Made by a program: the position numbers and the translations under genes
Origin: Usnea hakonensis
Lineage: Eukaryota; Ascomycota; Lecanoromycetes; Lecanorales; Parmeliaceae
DNA: 15,344 nt
NCBI GenBank assembly: GCA_013423325.1
Contig: BLJB01000730.1
Location: 768-16,111 of the forward strand
Direction: 5' to 3'
In this document: piece after piece, positions 1-8,889 of the stretch
How positions within the stretch are numbered: the first letter of the stretch is position 1
How the letters are laid out: each line of letters begins with the position of its first letter
The notes under the pieces: model-generated
The model's input: only the letters and a program-made list of their open reading frames with translations
Told to the model about the DNA's origin: nothing
Database searches by the model: none

Positions 1-100
1 CTATAAAGGTTTCCCTTACACCATTGCTATAGAGCTTCCCGTAATTATCTTTCACATAGTTAGATAGACACGAGTATGAATTCCAATCCAATCCAATCCA
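1..100 (+). mobile_element. LINE family A, 3' end fragment (copy A1)
   Basis: This is the 3' terminal stretch of a Tad1-like LINE whose body lies left of the window. It matches the last ~100 bases of the full-length LINE (about 8330-8421) in the same orientation and, inverted, positions about 875-970. It ends in a short tandem CCAAT tail (83-100), as expected for a LINE that ends in simple repeats. Unlike the other two family A copies it still has many CpA and TpG sites (for example at 19-26 and 52-77), so it looks little mutated. The 5' part and the left target-site duplication are outside the window, so its length is unknown. The boundary at 100 is good to a few bases because the tail merges with flanking sequence. 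Confidence 0.8.
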
Positions 101-874
101 AGTATCTTTTCTAATTAATACTAATATTATAGAATACTATTTTATTAATAAGAGAATAATTTTAGCTATATATATTATATTTAGAATCTTATCTATATCT
201 CTTTCTAAGCCTTAATATATTTATAGATATAATAGTAATATATTAAAGATTTCTATAATTTATTTAATTTTATTTAATTTAGAAATTAATAACTATAAGG
301 AATTAACGATCTCTATATTTATTATTAATTTAGAATAATATACTATTATCTTTAAAAAGTTTTAAATAAACTAATATAAAGTCTTATTTAATATATAGTC
401 TAATATAGTAATCTTTTTTATTAATAATAAAATTAGTTTAGAAGCGTAAATTATTAAAATCTTATTTACTCTATTTATCTTTAAGATTCTCTAAAGGGAA
501 TAACTATTAATAGAGAAAGAGTCCTTTATAATATATAATATAAATATAGATACTTTTAGTTTTTTTATTTATTAAGTAAAGATTAAAAAAATATAGCTAT
601 TTATTATATTTATAGAAGATATTAACGCCCTTATTCTAATTAATTAGAAGAATTATTTTAACGCTCTAGAAGTAAATACTATAGAAGTACCTAAAAGGGA
701 TTAGAAAATAATATAAAAAAAGCTTTTTTCTAAATATTATAATTTTTAAAATATTTTTAATTATATCTAAATTAATAAACTTTTTTTTTATTAGTTTTAT
801 AATTATAAAATTAAATTTACTTTAAATATAAAGTCTCTATAAAGTAGAGTATATTATATATCTCTATATAAGAT
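101..874 (+). pseudogene. Ty3/gypsy element 1, block 1: protease end and pre-RT linker of pol (RIP-degraded)
   Basis: This is the leftmost visible block of the older gypsy element. Around 351-400 the frame reads FKKF*INQYKVL, which fits the end of a retroviral-type aspartic protease (a KPWM-like motif, with Trp turned to stop). Around 735-815 it reads like the conserved pre-RT linker: the frame starting at 780 gives LFF followed by Y*FYNYKI, matching an original LPxHRxYDHKI with His and Arg/Gln hit by C-to-T change. The same frame reaches 861-872 (SLYK) and continues in the RT block at 1661 once the intervening LINE and one duplication copy are removed. No CpA or TpG remains here. The protease active-site DTG lies upstream or is not recognisable. 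The gypsy linker is well supported; the protease call is weaker. Confidence 0.7.
862..874. repeat. Target-site duplication, left copy, of the truncated LINE (A2)
   Basis: The 13 bases CTCTATATAAGAT occur here directly before the LINE tail and again at 1653-1665 directly after the other LINE end. The last two bases overlap the tail, so the exact edge is ambiguous by 2-3 bases. The duplication shows that 875-1652 arrived by target-primed insertion into the gypsy pol gene. Confidence 0.85.
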
Positions 875-1652
875 TGGATTGGATTGGAATTCATACTCGT
901 ATCTATCTAACTATATAAAAGATAATTATGGGAAGCTCTATAGTAATAATATAAGGGAAACCTTTATAGTATTACTACTACTAGGGTAAAAAACCTTATC
1001 GTACTCCTATTTATCTCTACTATTTTAAGTTTATATACTATTTTCGACTACTATCGCTTAGTATCTTCTACGCTCGTATTCCTTTACCCCCTTTATATTA
1101 ATATTAATATCCTTTAGGTTACTTTACCCTTATATAACTAGTCTTTTACTAGGAAATACTAGTCTAGAAGGCCGGATTAAATTAATTATCTAGTTAATAC
1201 TTTCGCCCCTTTTAAGGTAGTTAATATTCTCTATAAGTTACTAGTTCCCGCGGATTTTAGAAGTACTAGTCTAAATTATCCTAGCCTTAGATAGAAGATA
1301 AGGATATATTTAGTATCCTATTTTAGCTAGCCGTATTCGTAGCTAGCTATATAGATATTTAAGACCTTATAACGGAAGAGGAACTATACTAGCCCGATCT
1401 TCTCTATTCGTATCTAGATTAGGGCGGAGCTTTCGGCTTTCGTAAGGTTATAGTAAAGTATTCTCCTCGTTTTCTAGTCCTTAGGACCCTAAGCTAGTAT
1501 CCTCTTATTTTCGGGTATACCCGTACGGTAGCCTTCCTATAGGGTACGCCAGGCTATATTACCCTAGCCCCGTACTCTTCCTCTTATCGCCTCCGTCTCC
1601 TTCCTTTCTCTCTTCCTTGCGTCGTGTTGTTCCCACCCTCCCCTAGGGAGGG
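875..1652 (-). mobile_element. 5'-truncated LINE family A copy (A2), minus strand
   Basis: The whole stretch is the reverse complement of about 7640-8421, the 3' region of the full-length LINE, with differences that are mostly C/T and G/A transitions. Its 3' tail (a GGATT repeat on the + strand, 873-889) faces left and its truncated 5' end faces right at about 1652. Exact 13-bp duplications flank it. It is less mutated than the full-length copy: it keeps CCCGCGG near 1248-1254 where the other copy is degraded, and 1551-1650 retains GCGTCGTGTTGTTCCCACC-type sequence with CpA and TpG. Read on the minus strand, its 5' end gives a short basic stretch (ARKREKGRRRR), probably near the ORF2 C-terminus. 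The rest is likely 3' untranslated; I recognise no domain in it. Confidence 0.85.
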
Positions 1653-1665
1653 CTCTATATAAGAT
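1653..1665. repeat. Target-site duplication, right copy, of the truncated LINE (A2)
   Basis: This is an exact copy of CTCTATATAAGAT at 862-874. Gypsy pol resumes in frame at 1661 (AAG ATA), continuing the frame that stops at 872. Confidence 0.85.
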
Positions 1666-2957
1666 ATAGTAAATTAAAGAGTACTTTATTAAAAATCTCT
1701 TTAAAGGATTTATTACGCCTAATATGATTTTTTATATATTATTAATCCTCTTTATATTAAAATCTAATAGTAACTTATAACTCTATATAGATTATTAAAA
1801 ATTAAATATTCTTATTAAGTATAATTAATATCCTTTTCCTCTTATAGAGAAGGTTATTAGAAAAATAGTAGAATATAAATATTTTACTTATTTAGATATT
1901 ATTATAATATTTAATAAATTTAAAATAGATTCTAAAAATAAGAATTTAACTACTTTTATAATAATTTTAAAATTATATAAATATAAAATCCTTTTATTTA
2001 GATTAACTAATAGACTAAACTCTTTCTAATAATATATTAATAAGATATTATAGGAATTTCTAAATAATTTCTATTAAGTATATTTTAATAATATTTTTAT
2101 CTATAGTAAATTAAAAAAGGAATATTAAGACTATATTTAAAAAATACCCCTATCTCTAGAATATTAATCTATAAATAAATATTAAAAAATATAAATTTAA
2201 TATAGAAAAGATAATTTTTCTAGATATTATTATATTAGATAAAGGGCTTTAAATAGATTCTAAAAAGATAGAAGCTATTATTAAATAGTCTTCTTCTATA
2301 AATCTAAAAAAAATATAAAACTTTATTAGATTTACTAATTTCTATAAATATTTTATTTATAAGTTCTTAAAGCTAGTAAAGCCCTTAATATATCTTATTA
2401 AAAAGAATACTCTATTTATATAAAATAAGGCCTATTTAGAAACCTTTAAAAATCTTAAAAAATAAATTATTAATATTTTAGTACTAAAATATTTTAATCT
2501 AACGAGATAGATTATACTCGAAATAGATATTTTTAATTTTATTATAAATAGAATTCTATTCTAATATAATAATAAGAATATACTCTATTTAGTAGCTTTT
2601 TATAATAAGACTATAATCTTTATAAAGTATAATTATTATATTTATAATAAAGAATTATTAGTAATTATAAGATATTTTAAATACTAGTATTTTAAACTTA
2701 AATATATTAATTTATCTATTTAAATCTTTATTAATTATTAGGTCTTAAAGATTTTTATAAAAAATAAAAAGCTTACTTACTATTAAACTTATTATCTAGA
2801 TATTCTATCTAAATTTAACTTCTAAATAATTTTCTAAATAAATAAAAATAACTCGAAAGTAAATACTTTTATTAGAATAGTAAATATTTATCTTATAAAT
2901 TAGAAGGATAAAAGACTATATTAATAATATTAGATAATTTTAATATTAGACTATATT

Positions 2958-2970
2958 AATATCTATACTA
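2958..2970. repeat. Target-site duplication, left copy, of the full-length LINE
   Basis: The 13 bases AATATCTATACTA recur exactly at 8422-8434, next to the CCAAT tail. They mark the insertion point of the 5.45-kb LINE between the RNase H and integrase parts of gypsy element 1. Confidence 0.88.
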
Positions 2971-2994
2971 GAATCTATAATATAAATAAGAGAG

Positions 2995-4650
2995 ATGGAA
3001 GGACGCTTATTCTAATCTATAGTTAATAGTAGTAATAAGGCGTACGAAGTACGTAAACGACTTAGGGTAGAGGTAGAGGGGAGTATAGTAAATAATAAAG
3101 AAGAAGGAGGTAAAGTAGTAGTAGAAAAAACGCGTTAAAACTATATAATCTAGGCCCCTAACTAATTAATAGGGGGGGTAACTAATAGAAGAAATCTTAA
3201 GAAGAGCTAGATAAATAGAAAGAAATAAGCGAGTAACGCTATTACTATATTAGAAATTATTAAAAATATATTATTTAAAGAGTTAAACGCGGCTATATAA
3301 AAGGCGTATAAAAAGAATCTAGAAAATATTTAGATCTTTATTAAAAAATAATAGATTAACCTCGAAGCCTATATATAAAAGAAAGTATATAGGCTCTAGA
3401 GTCTAATAGATAACGAGTCGAGTACCCTAACCTTTTAAGGCTTTTTAGGGGGATACTAGAATAAAGGAAACCCCTTTATAAGGCTATTATTATAGGATAT
3501 AAAAATAGGGCTAATAATATAAATCTAAAAAAAGATTATAGAAAAATCTAAAAAAATAAGATAATTTCTAATTAAGATAAAAAAGGAGGAGGAGAGAATA
3601 TCTATTATAAAAATTACTAATAAAAATCTTATTATATCCTTTAAAATAATAGAATATATATTAAAAAATATTATAATAGCGTAATAACTAAAGAGTAAGA
3701 ATATTAAATTTTAAATAATTAATATAAAGGTAAAGGAACTTCTAGAGAGAGATTTAATTTAAACTACTAAAAAATTTAAGATTACGAAAATAATAAAGAG
3801 GACCTATATTATAGTAATATATAGAATAAAAATCGAGGCGATAAATATAGAGAATAAAGAAGCTATAAAAAAGAAGATATAAAAGAATAATAAGAGACTA
3901 TATCTAGATCTAAATATAGTAAAGATAAAATAGATAGTAAGTATAAAGAGATTAATATTAGAAAAGGGTAAAAAAAGGTACTTATTATTAATTATTAATA
4001 TTATTATAAAAGAAATAGTCTTTAAACTAGTACTAAAAGATCTAGTTAAAATAGAGGAGGCGAAAAAAGTATTATATTATATATATAAAATAGTATAATA
4101 CTTTAATTATTAGAAATAAGGCTATATAGCTACCTATTATAAAAATAAGATTAGATATACTAAGTATAACTAGAAGTATAATATTAGAGAATATAATAAA
4201 GTAGCTCTAAAAACCTATAGAGTATACGCGGTATACGGGGGTAGAGGCTATATAGTGTATTAGAGAATATATCTAAAAAAGAGGTAAGAGACTAAGAAGG
4301 TTATAAAAAAGCTAATATTAAGACTAATAATAGCCTCTAATCTAAAAAAGATAAAGACTATAGAAATATTAATAGCTATTAATAAATTTATAGTAATTTC
4401 GCCTAGAAAGAAGAAAATACGAGATATAATTAATATAGAAAATAGTCGCAAAGAGGAAGATTTCGAAATACTTAAAAAAGCTTCTAGAGTAGAAAGATTA
4501 AAAAGATTTATAATAAAGAAGATTAGCTAAATATTACTAAAGATCCTATTCGAGATAGGAACCTATAAATTAATAAGGATAATCTAATTATTCGAGACCT
4601 AAGAGATCTAGATATAAGATATCTAAAAGTAGAATCTCTAGATACTAGCT
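2995..4650 (+). pseudogene. LINE family A ORF1: gag-like RNA-binding protein (degraded)
   Basis: The frame opened by ATG at 2995 runs without a frameshift to at least the zinc knuckle at 4099-4140, about 1.1 kb, broken only by TAA/TAG codons that RIP makes from Gln and Trp. At 4099-4140 it reads Y-F-N-Y, four residues, Y, four residues, Y: exactly CX2CX4HX4C with every Cys and His turned to Tyr. A second and third knuckle follow (IRYTKY..YNIREY, then YAVYGGRGYIVY, about 4150-4262; originals C-x2-C-x4-H-x4-C and C-x2-C). Such triple knuckles are typical of LINE ORF1 proteins that coat the element RNA. The N-terminal part is charged with no recognised fold. The true stop is unclear; 4650 is where ORF2 begins to be recognisable. 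Start and end are approximate. Confidence 0.8.
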
Positions 4651-7600
4651 TCTCTATAATAGAAAGCTAGACCCTAAAAATACTATAATATAATATAAGA
4701 GGTAAACTAGAAATAATAATAGCGCTACTTAATAATTTTAAAATAAAATAGATTAACGTCCTAGCGATCTAGAAACCTTAATAGAATATATATATAAAGT
4801 TATTATATAACCTCGGAATTAGTAAATTCTTTCTATTATATAGAGGTAAAGCGGGTATAAGGGTATACTTCTATATTAATAAGAGGATTAATATTAATAT
4901 ATAGAAAGAGATATCTCTATCTAAAAATATTTATACTATTATTATAAAGCTTAAAATGTCAAGGCAGCTGGTGGGTCTCAAAAAGGTGGTGTCAAAGTCT
5001 ATGATTCTCAACTACCAAATCTCACTAGATATAGTGGGTCCCCGGTGGGTCCTTCCATTCTTGGCAACGGTGGAAGGTGGGCCTTTTCCCATTCCCAGTG
5101 ACACCGTCATAACATAAAAGAAAAGATAGAATTATAAAAAAAAAGATAATCTAGATTTTTAATATATATAATTCTAACTTATTTCTAATTACTATTAATA
5201 ATCTATTAAGCCTTCTAGTACTAAAAAAGAAGATCTAGAGATAAAATAAATAAATAGTAATAGAAGACTTTAACCTCTACTATTTAAATTAAAATAATTA
5301 TAGAAGGTTTAGCTATTATAAGAAAATAGATAAGTTATTAGAGATAATTATAAAAATAAATATAAAATTTATACTTTTTAAAAACTCTATAATCTAAAAG
5401 ATAAAGAGTAGTAAAAATATTATAGACCTTATTTTTATAATACTAGAACTAATTAAGATAATTAAATTATATAAAGTATATTTAGATTTATAAATAGGCT
5501 CTAATTACTTTTTAATATATATAGAGTTTAATCTATTAATAGAAAAAGCCTCTACTATTAGAAGAAAGGTATAGAAAATAGTAAAGCTAAAAATTATAAA
5601 GATTATAATTTAAGAGCTAGTTTACTCTTTATCTTCTAGCTAATTAAAAACTAGAAAAAAGATAGATAAATATTTAAAGAATATTATAATAAGTCTAAAA
5701 AAAGTAGTAAAAAAAATTATTTTATAAATTAAATTATTAAATAAGACTTAATCGTTCTAAGATTATAACTATAATAAGATTATATTAAAGATAAAACGCC
5801 TTATAGCTAAATATTAAAATAGTTATAGAAATTAAAGAGAGAAAGAATAGTATATAACTATAAAATATTAAAATAAGGTAATTAATAGAGCTAAAATATT
5901 TAACTTTAAATAAGAGATCTATAAAGTAGAAGAATTATAGAAGGAAATCTAGAGACTAACTAAATAAATTAGATAGAATAATATAAATTTAAAGCTACTA
6001 TCTAAATTTCTAGTATTTAAGAATAGAGAAGTTAATCTAATAAAATTATTTAAAGATAAAATAAAGATATTTTAAAAGATATTCTTCTCTCCCCCTTTAT
6101 AAATAGATCTTATTAATATTAAAAATATAGTCTATCTAGATCTAGCCGAGATAATTATAGAACTAATAGGGAAAAAGGTAAAAGTAGTTATCTTTTACTC
6201 TAAATAGAATAAAGTATTAGAAATAGATAGAATATTAAATAGATTTTTAAAGCTAATTATTAGAGAGGCTCTTTTATAACTTATTAAACTCTTCTAAATA
6301 TATATAGATCTAGATTACTATTTAAAAGAGTTTAAAGTTACTAATATACCTAATAATTCTCTATAAACTAGATAAAAAAGACTATTCTAAATTAAAATTA
6401 TATTAATTAATTACCTTATTAAGTACTTTAAGAAAGGCTCTAGAAATAGTTATAATTAAAAGATTTAATAATTATATAGAGAAATATAACCTCCTTTTTT
6501 TAAAATAAATAGATATATAAAGAGAGCGATCTATTAAGATAATCTTAAAAATAATAGTAAATATAATATATATAATTTAGAGTAGTAGTAAATAATATAT
6601 AGCTAGCCTACTTTCTCTAGATATAATAAGAATATTTAATAATATATTCTATAAATAGCTTCTCTATAATCTTAAATCTAAAGAAATCCCTCTTTAGATA
6701 ATAAATTAGATATCGAGCTTTTTTATAGAGAGAGTAATATTAATAATATTAAAATAGAAAATAAATAAAATAGAAAATAAATAAAATAGAACTAATAAAG
6801 ATAAAGATTTTATAAAGATTTTTAATATCCCCTATATTATTCTTATTCTTTAATATACTACTTATTAAAAAGTACTTGAAACTAAAGCTAAACCTCTAAA
6901 TTAAAGGCTTTATTAATAATATCTATTTACTAATATATAGAAAGAGTATAAAAGTTAATTATATAATATTTAAAATAATTTATAAAGTATATTTAAAATA
7001 GATAAAAATATATAAAGTAACTTTTATCTCTAAAAAATATAAGCTAATCTATTTTATTAAAAGGCCGAAACGCTTTAATATAAAAATTATAGTAAATCTA
7101 GATATAATAGTTATAGAGCTAAAAAGTAATATATAGATTCTAGATCTATATATAGATAGAAAATTAAGGTAAGACTCTTACCTTAAAAAAATAAAAGCTA
7201 AAATAGTATTCTAATACTTTATACTATTAATAATAATAGCCTTAATATAGAAAATAATATTAAATTAAATATATATAGTATATTAGATTATTATTCGACT
7301 AATAATAGTATACGCGGTAGCTATCTAGTATAATCTAGCGAGTATATAAAAAATAATAAAGATACTAGAAAAATAGTTAAAAATAATCTAAAATAAGTAT
7401 TTAAAATATATCTTAAAAGTATATAAAATAATAAGTATTAAAAAATTAGAAGTAGAGATAAATATTCCCTCTATATAAATCTCTTTAAATCTAGTAATCC
7501 TCTATTATTAAGCTCTTAAGGGCGTATATAAAATTATAAAAATTAGAAATATATATATCTATAGAATACTCTAAAAGAAGTAAAATTATAGGATAAAAAT

Positions 7601-7700
7601 ATTTTTAATATCTATAATAGAGAAGAGCTTATAGATCGAGAGGGCCCTCTCTAGAAGAGAGTAGAACTAATATAATATAGAAAAGAGAGAAAGAAAGAAA
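4650..7700 (+). pseudogene. LINE family A ORF2: endonuclease and reverse transcriptase (degraded)
   Basis: The exonuclease-endonuclease-phosphatase domain begins with LKILQYNIRG (4674-4703). The QEP-like motif reads I*KP, with the catalytic Glu changed to Lys. After the island at 4957-5115 come IEDFNLYY (5260-5283, originally GDFNLHHP), IIDLIF, and GSNYFLI (5507-5527, originally GSDHLPI, Asp to Asn and His to Tyr). The reverse transcriptase follows: EKYNLLFF (about 6480-6505), LLSLDIIRIFNN (6608-6645, originally LSLDxxGAFDN), and the active site GFINN at 6906-6920, where the FxDD Asp pair is Asn-Asn. Downstream, YKLIYFIKRPKRF and VYAVAI*YNLAS (about 7308-7340) match the Tad1-group C-terminal region. 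The frame changes at least three times, so indels have accumulated as well. No RNase H was seen. The start is probably a lost ATG near 4653; the end is approximate. Confidence 0.88.
4957..5115. other. Unmutated 159-bp insert inside the LINE endonuclease
   Basis: Base composition changes abruptly: this stretch is rich in TG, CA and GG, while sequence on both sides has almost none. It interrupts the endonuclease domain between IIIKL (about 4940-4955) and the DFN motif. It contains three copies of GTGGGTC (4971-4977, 5034-5040, 5045-5051) and a related GGTGGGCC (5076-5083). It also has a palindrome CACTA-GATA-TAGTG (5023-5036) and a hairpin CCTTCCA/TGGAAGG (5051-5057 with 5071-5077, 13-base loop). 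The ends show only weak inverted similarity (CTGGTGGG...AAAAGG near 4968-4987 against the reverse of 5083-5100), and I find no convincing target-site duplication beyond a few A residues. It has no open frame of note and no tRNA-like boxes. It could be a small non-autonomous DNA transposon (MITE), a SINE fragment or filler DNA from break repair. It arrived after RIP or was spared because it was single-copy. Confidence 0.7.
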
Positions 7701-8421
7701 ATAAAAATAATAAAAAAAAAAATATAAAGCTAAAATAATATAATTTAGTATACCCTATAAAAAGGCTATTATATAGGTATATCTAAAGATAAAAGGATAC
7801 TAGCTTAGAGTTCTAAAGATTAGAAAATAAAAAGAATACTTTACTATAATTTTATAAAAGTCGAAAACTCCGCCCTAATCTAAATATAAATAGAGAAGAT
7901 CGGGCTAATATAATTCCTCTTCTATTATAAAGTTCTAAATATCTATATAGCTAGCTATAAGTATAGCTAGCTAAAATAGAATATTAAATATATTCTTATT
8001 TTCTATTTAAAGCTAGAATAATCTAGACTAGTACTTCTAAAATCTGTAGAAACTAGTAATTTATAGAGAATACTAACTACCCTAAAAAGAATAAAGGCGT
8101 TAATTAGATAACTAATTTAGTCTAGCCTTCTAGGCTAGTATTTCCTAATAAAAGATTAATTATATAGGGGGGGAGTAACCTAAGGGGCGCTAATATTAAT
8201 ATAGAGAAGATAGAGAGGTATAAGTATAAAGGGTACTAAGCGGTAGTAGTTAAAAATAGTATATAGACTTAAAACTATAGAGATAAATAAAAGTACGATA
8301 AAGTTTTTTACCCTAATAGTAGTAATATTATAAAGGTTTTCTTTATACTATTACTATAGAGATTCCCGTAATTATCTTTTATATAGTTAGATAGATACGA
8401 GTATAAATTCTAATCTAATCC
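7640..8421 (+). other. LINE family A 3' region and tail
   Basis: These ~780 bases after the RT C-terminal part are shared, inverted, with 875-1652. They probably hold the last codons of ORF2 (a basic stretch near 7680-7705) and a long 3' untranslated region. The terminal ~100 bases match 1-100. The conserved end runs CGTAATTATCTTT, then a GTTAGATAGA core, then the tail repeat; the reverse transcriptase would be expected to bind such a conserved end for target-primed copying. Compared with the minus-strand copy, this one has lost more C and G to transitions. I recognise no domain in it. Confidence 0.75.
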
Positions 8422-8434
8422 AATATCTATACTA
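8422..8434. repeat. Target-site duplication, right copy, of the full-length LINE
   Basis: This is an exact match to AATATCTATACTA at 2958-2970. The first AAT may equally be the last unit of the CCAAT tail, so the LINE edge is known to within 3 bases. Confidence 0.88.
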
Positions 8435-8813
8435 TAAAGAAAAAAGTAGATCTATTTAAATATATTTATTAAATTAATAAAGATAACTCTAGATATTAGA
8501 AGTATAGAGATATAATTATTAATAATATTTATAAGCTATATAGAATTAAATTTAAATAATATTAAGTAGTAGATAGAGTACTCTTTAAAAGAGGCTTATT
8601 ATAGATTCTAGACTTCCTTTATATCTTAGTATTTAATAAGATTTATAACTAATCTTTAAGTAGTTATTCTAGAATAAGACGAATAATAGATCTTTTATAA
8701 TAATATTATTATTAGTCTAACTATATAGTAACTATTAGATAGTATATTATTAATTATTATAATTATTAATATAGTAAATTATCCCGAAATAAGATAAATA
8801 GATTATTAGTATT

Positions 8814-8827
8814 ACTATTAATCTTAT
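8814..8827. repeat. Target-site duplication, left copy, of LINE family B
   Basis: The 14 bases ACTATTAATCTTAT recur exactly at 10559-10572. The left copy borders the TTGAATTT tail of a minus-strand LINE, the right copy its 5' end. Joining them restores the integrase reading into its DIxxDF motif. Confidence 0.88.
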
Positions 8828-8887
8828 TTTTGAATTTGAATTTGAATTTATACGTCGTGTCTACCTAAACTTCGAAAGGTAATTACG
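8828..8887 (-). repeat. LINE family B 3' end with hexamer tail
   Basis: A TTGAAT-type tandem (on the minus strand an AAATTC tail) is followed by TATACGTCGTGTCTACCTAA and an ACTTCGAAAGGTAATTACG core. The stretch recurs without a mismatch at 15286-15338 apart from the tail repeat number. It keeps TpG and is not RIP-mutated, unlike the ORF1 next to it. It also resembles the end of family A (a TCGTGTCTA..TAA core then GTAATTACG or GATAATTACG), so the two LINE families share a 3' terminal signal. Confidence 0.85.
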
Positions 8888-8889
8888 NN

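Larger units (their letters stand above)
1653..2970 (+). pseudogene. Ty3/gypsy element 1, block 2: reverse transcriptase and RNase H of pol (RIP-degraded)
   Basis: Classic gypsy RT motifs appear in order. KNLFKGFI (about 1690-1715) is the start of the RT. YPFPLIEKVI follows near 1820-1850, YFTYLDI near 1880-1905 and LLFRLTN near 1990-2010. The active-site box reads VYFNN at 2078-2092, where both catalytic Asp (YxDD) have become Asn. A small indel near 2130-2165 shifts the frame. Beyond it come FNIEK..FLD and GL*IDSKKIEAI (about 2200-2275), FTNFYKYF (the FxGFxNFYRxFI motif), then RNase H with EIDIFNF (2520-2540, originally E-T-D-A-S), YNKELL and a TYYLDILSKFNF motif. Stops fall where Trp or Gln are conserved. 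The block ends at a LINE target site. It would have copied the element's RNA into DNA; it is now inactive. Confidence 0.92.
2971..8421 (+). mobile_element. Full-length Tad1-like LINE (family A), RIP-degraded
   Basis: This is a complete non-LTR retrotransposon of about 5,451 bases (including a 159-bp foreign island). It has a very short 5' leader, ORF1 (gag-like with zinc knuckles), ORF2 (AP-type endonuclease, then reverse transcriptase) and a ~780-bp 3' region ending in a CCAAT-type tail (about 8408-8421). Exact 13-bp duplications lie on both sides. The domain order and 3' simple-repeat tail fit the Tad1 group of fungal LINEs; I do not see the RNase H that many Tad elements carry. CpA/TpG is almost absent. 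Two other copies of its 3' end lie at 1-100 and 875-1652. Confidence 0.9.
8422..8827 (+). pseudogene. Ty3/gypsy element 1, block 3: integrase zinc-binding region (degraded)
   Basis: Gypsy pol resumes here after the full-length LINE. The frame near 8580-8605 reads VLFKRGLL, like the (D)GLLYxRGxL motif that opens the integrase N-terminus. IYNQSLSSYSRIRRIIDLL (about 8650-8695) matches the HHCC-type zinc finger helix, with the second His changed to Tyr. NYYNY*YSKLSRNK (about 8752-8790) matches the CX2C arm, with Cys changed to Tyr, followed by VLLLILF for a GLLxPLPIP motif. It is cut there by a second LINE at 8828 and continues at 10559. The first 13 bases are the duplicated target site. Confidence 0.82.

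Noticed and set aside
83..100. CCAAT/GGATT tandem as a telomere-like repeat
   Set aside because: It has only three to four units, occurs at three LINE ends next to a shared terminal sequence and duplications, and is a LINE tail.
4260..4451. A 63-codon open stretch on the minus strand with a hydrophobic, membrane-like product
   Set aside because: It lies opposite LINE ORF1 just after the zinc knuckles. Its Ile/Leu/Phe bias is what the AT-rich complement gives, and it has no upstream signal or neighbour that would make it a gene.
875..8421. A large DNA transposon with ~780-bp terminal inverted repeats
   Set aside because: Each arm has its own independent target-site duplication of different sequence, the arms end in a LINE tail, and LINE ORF2 leads directly into one of them.
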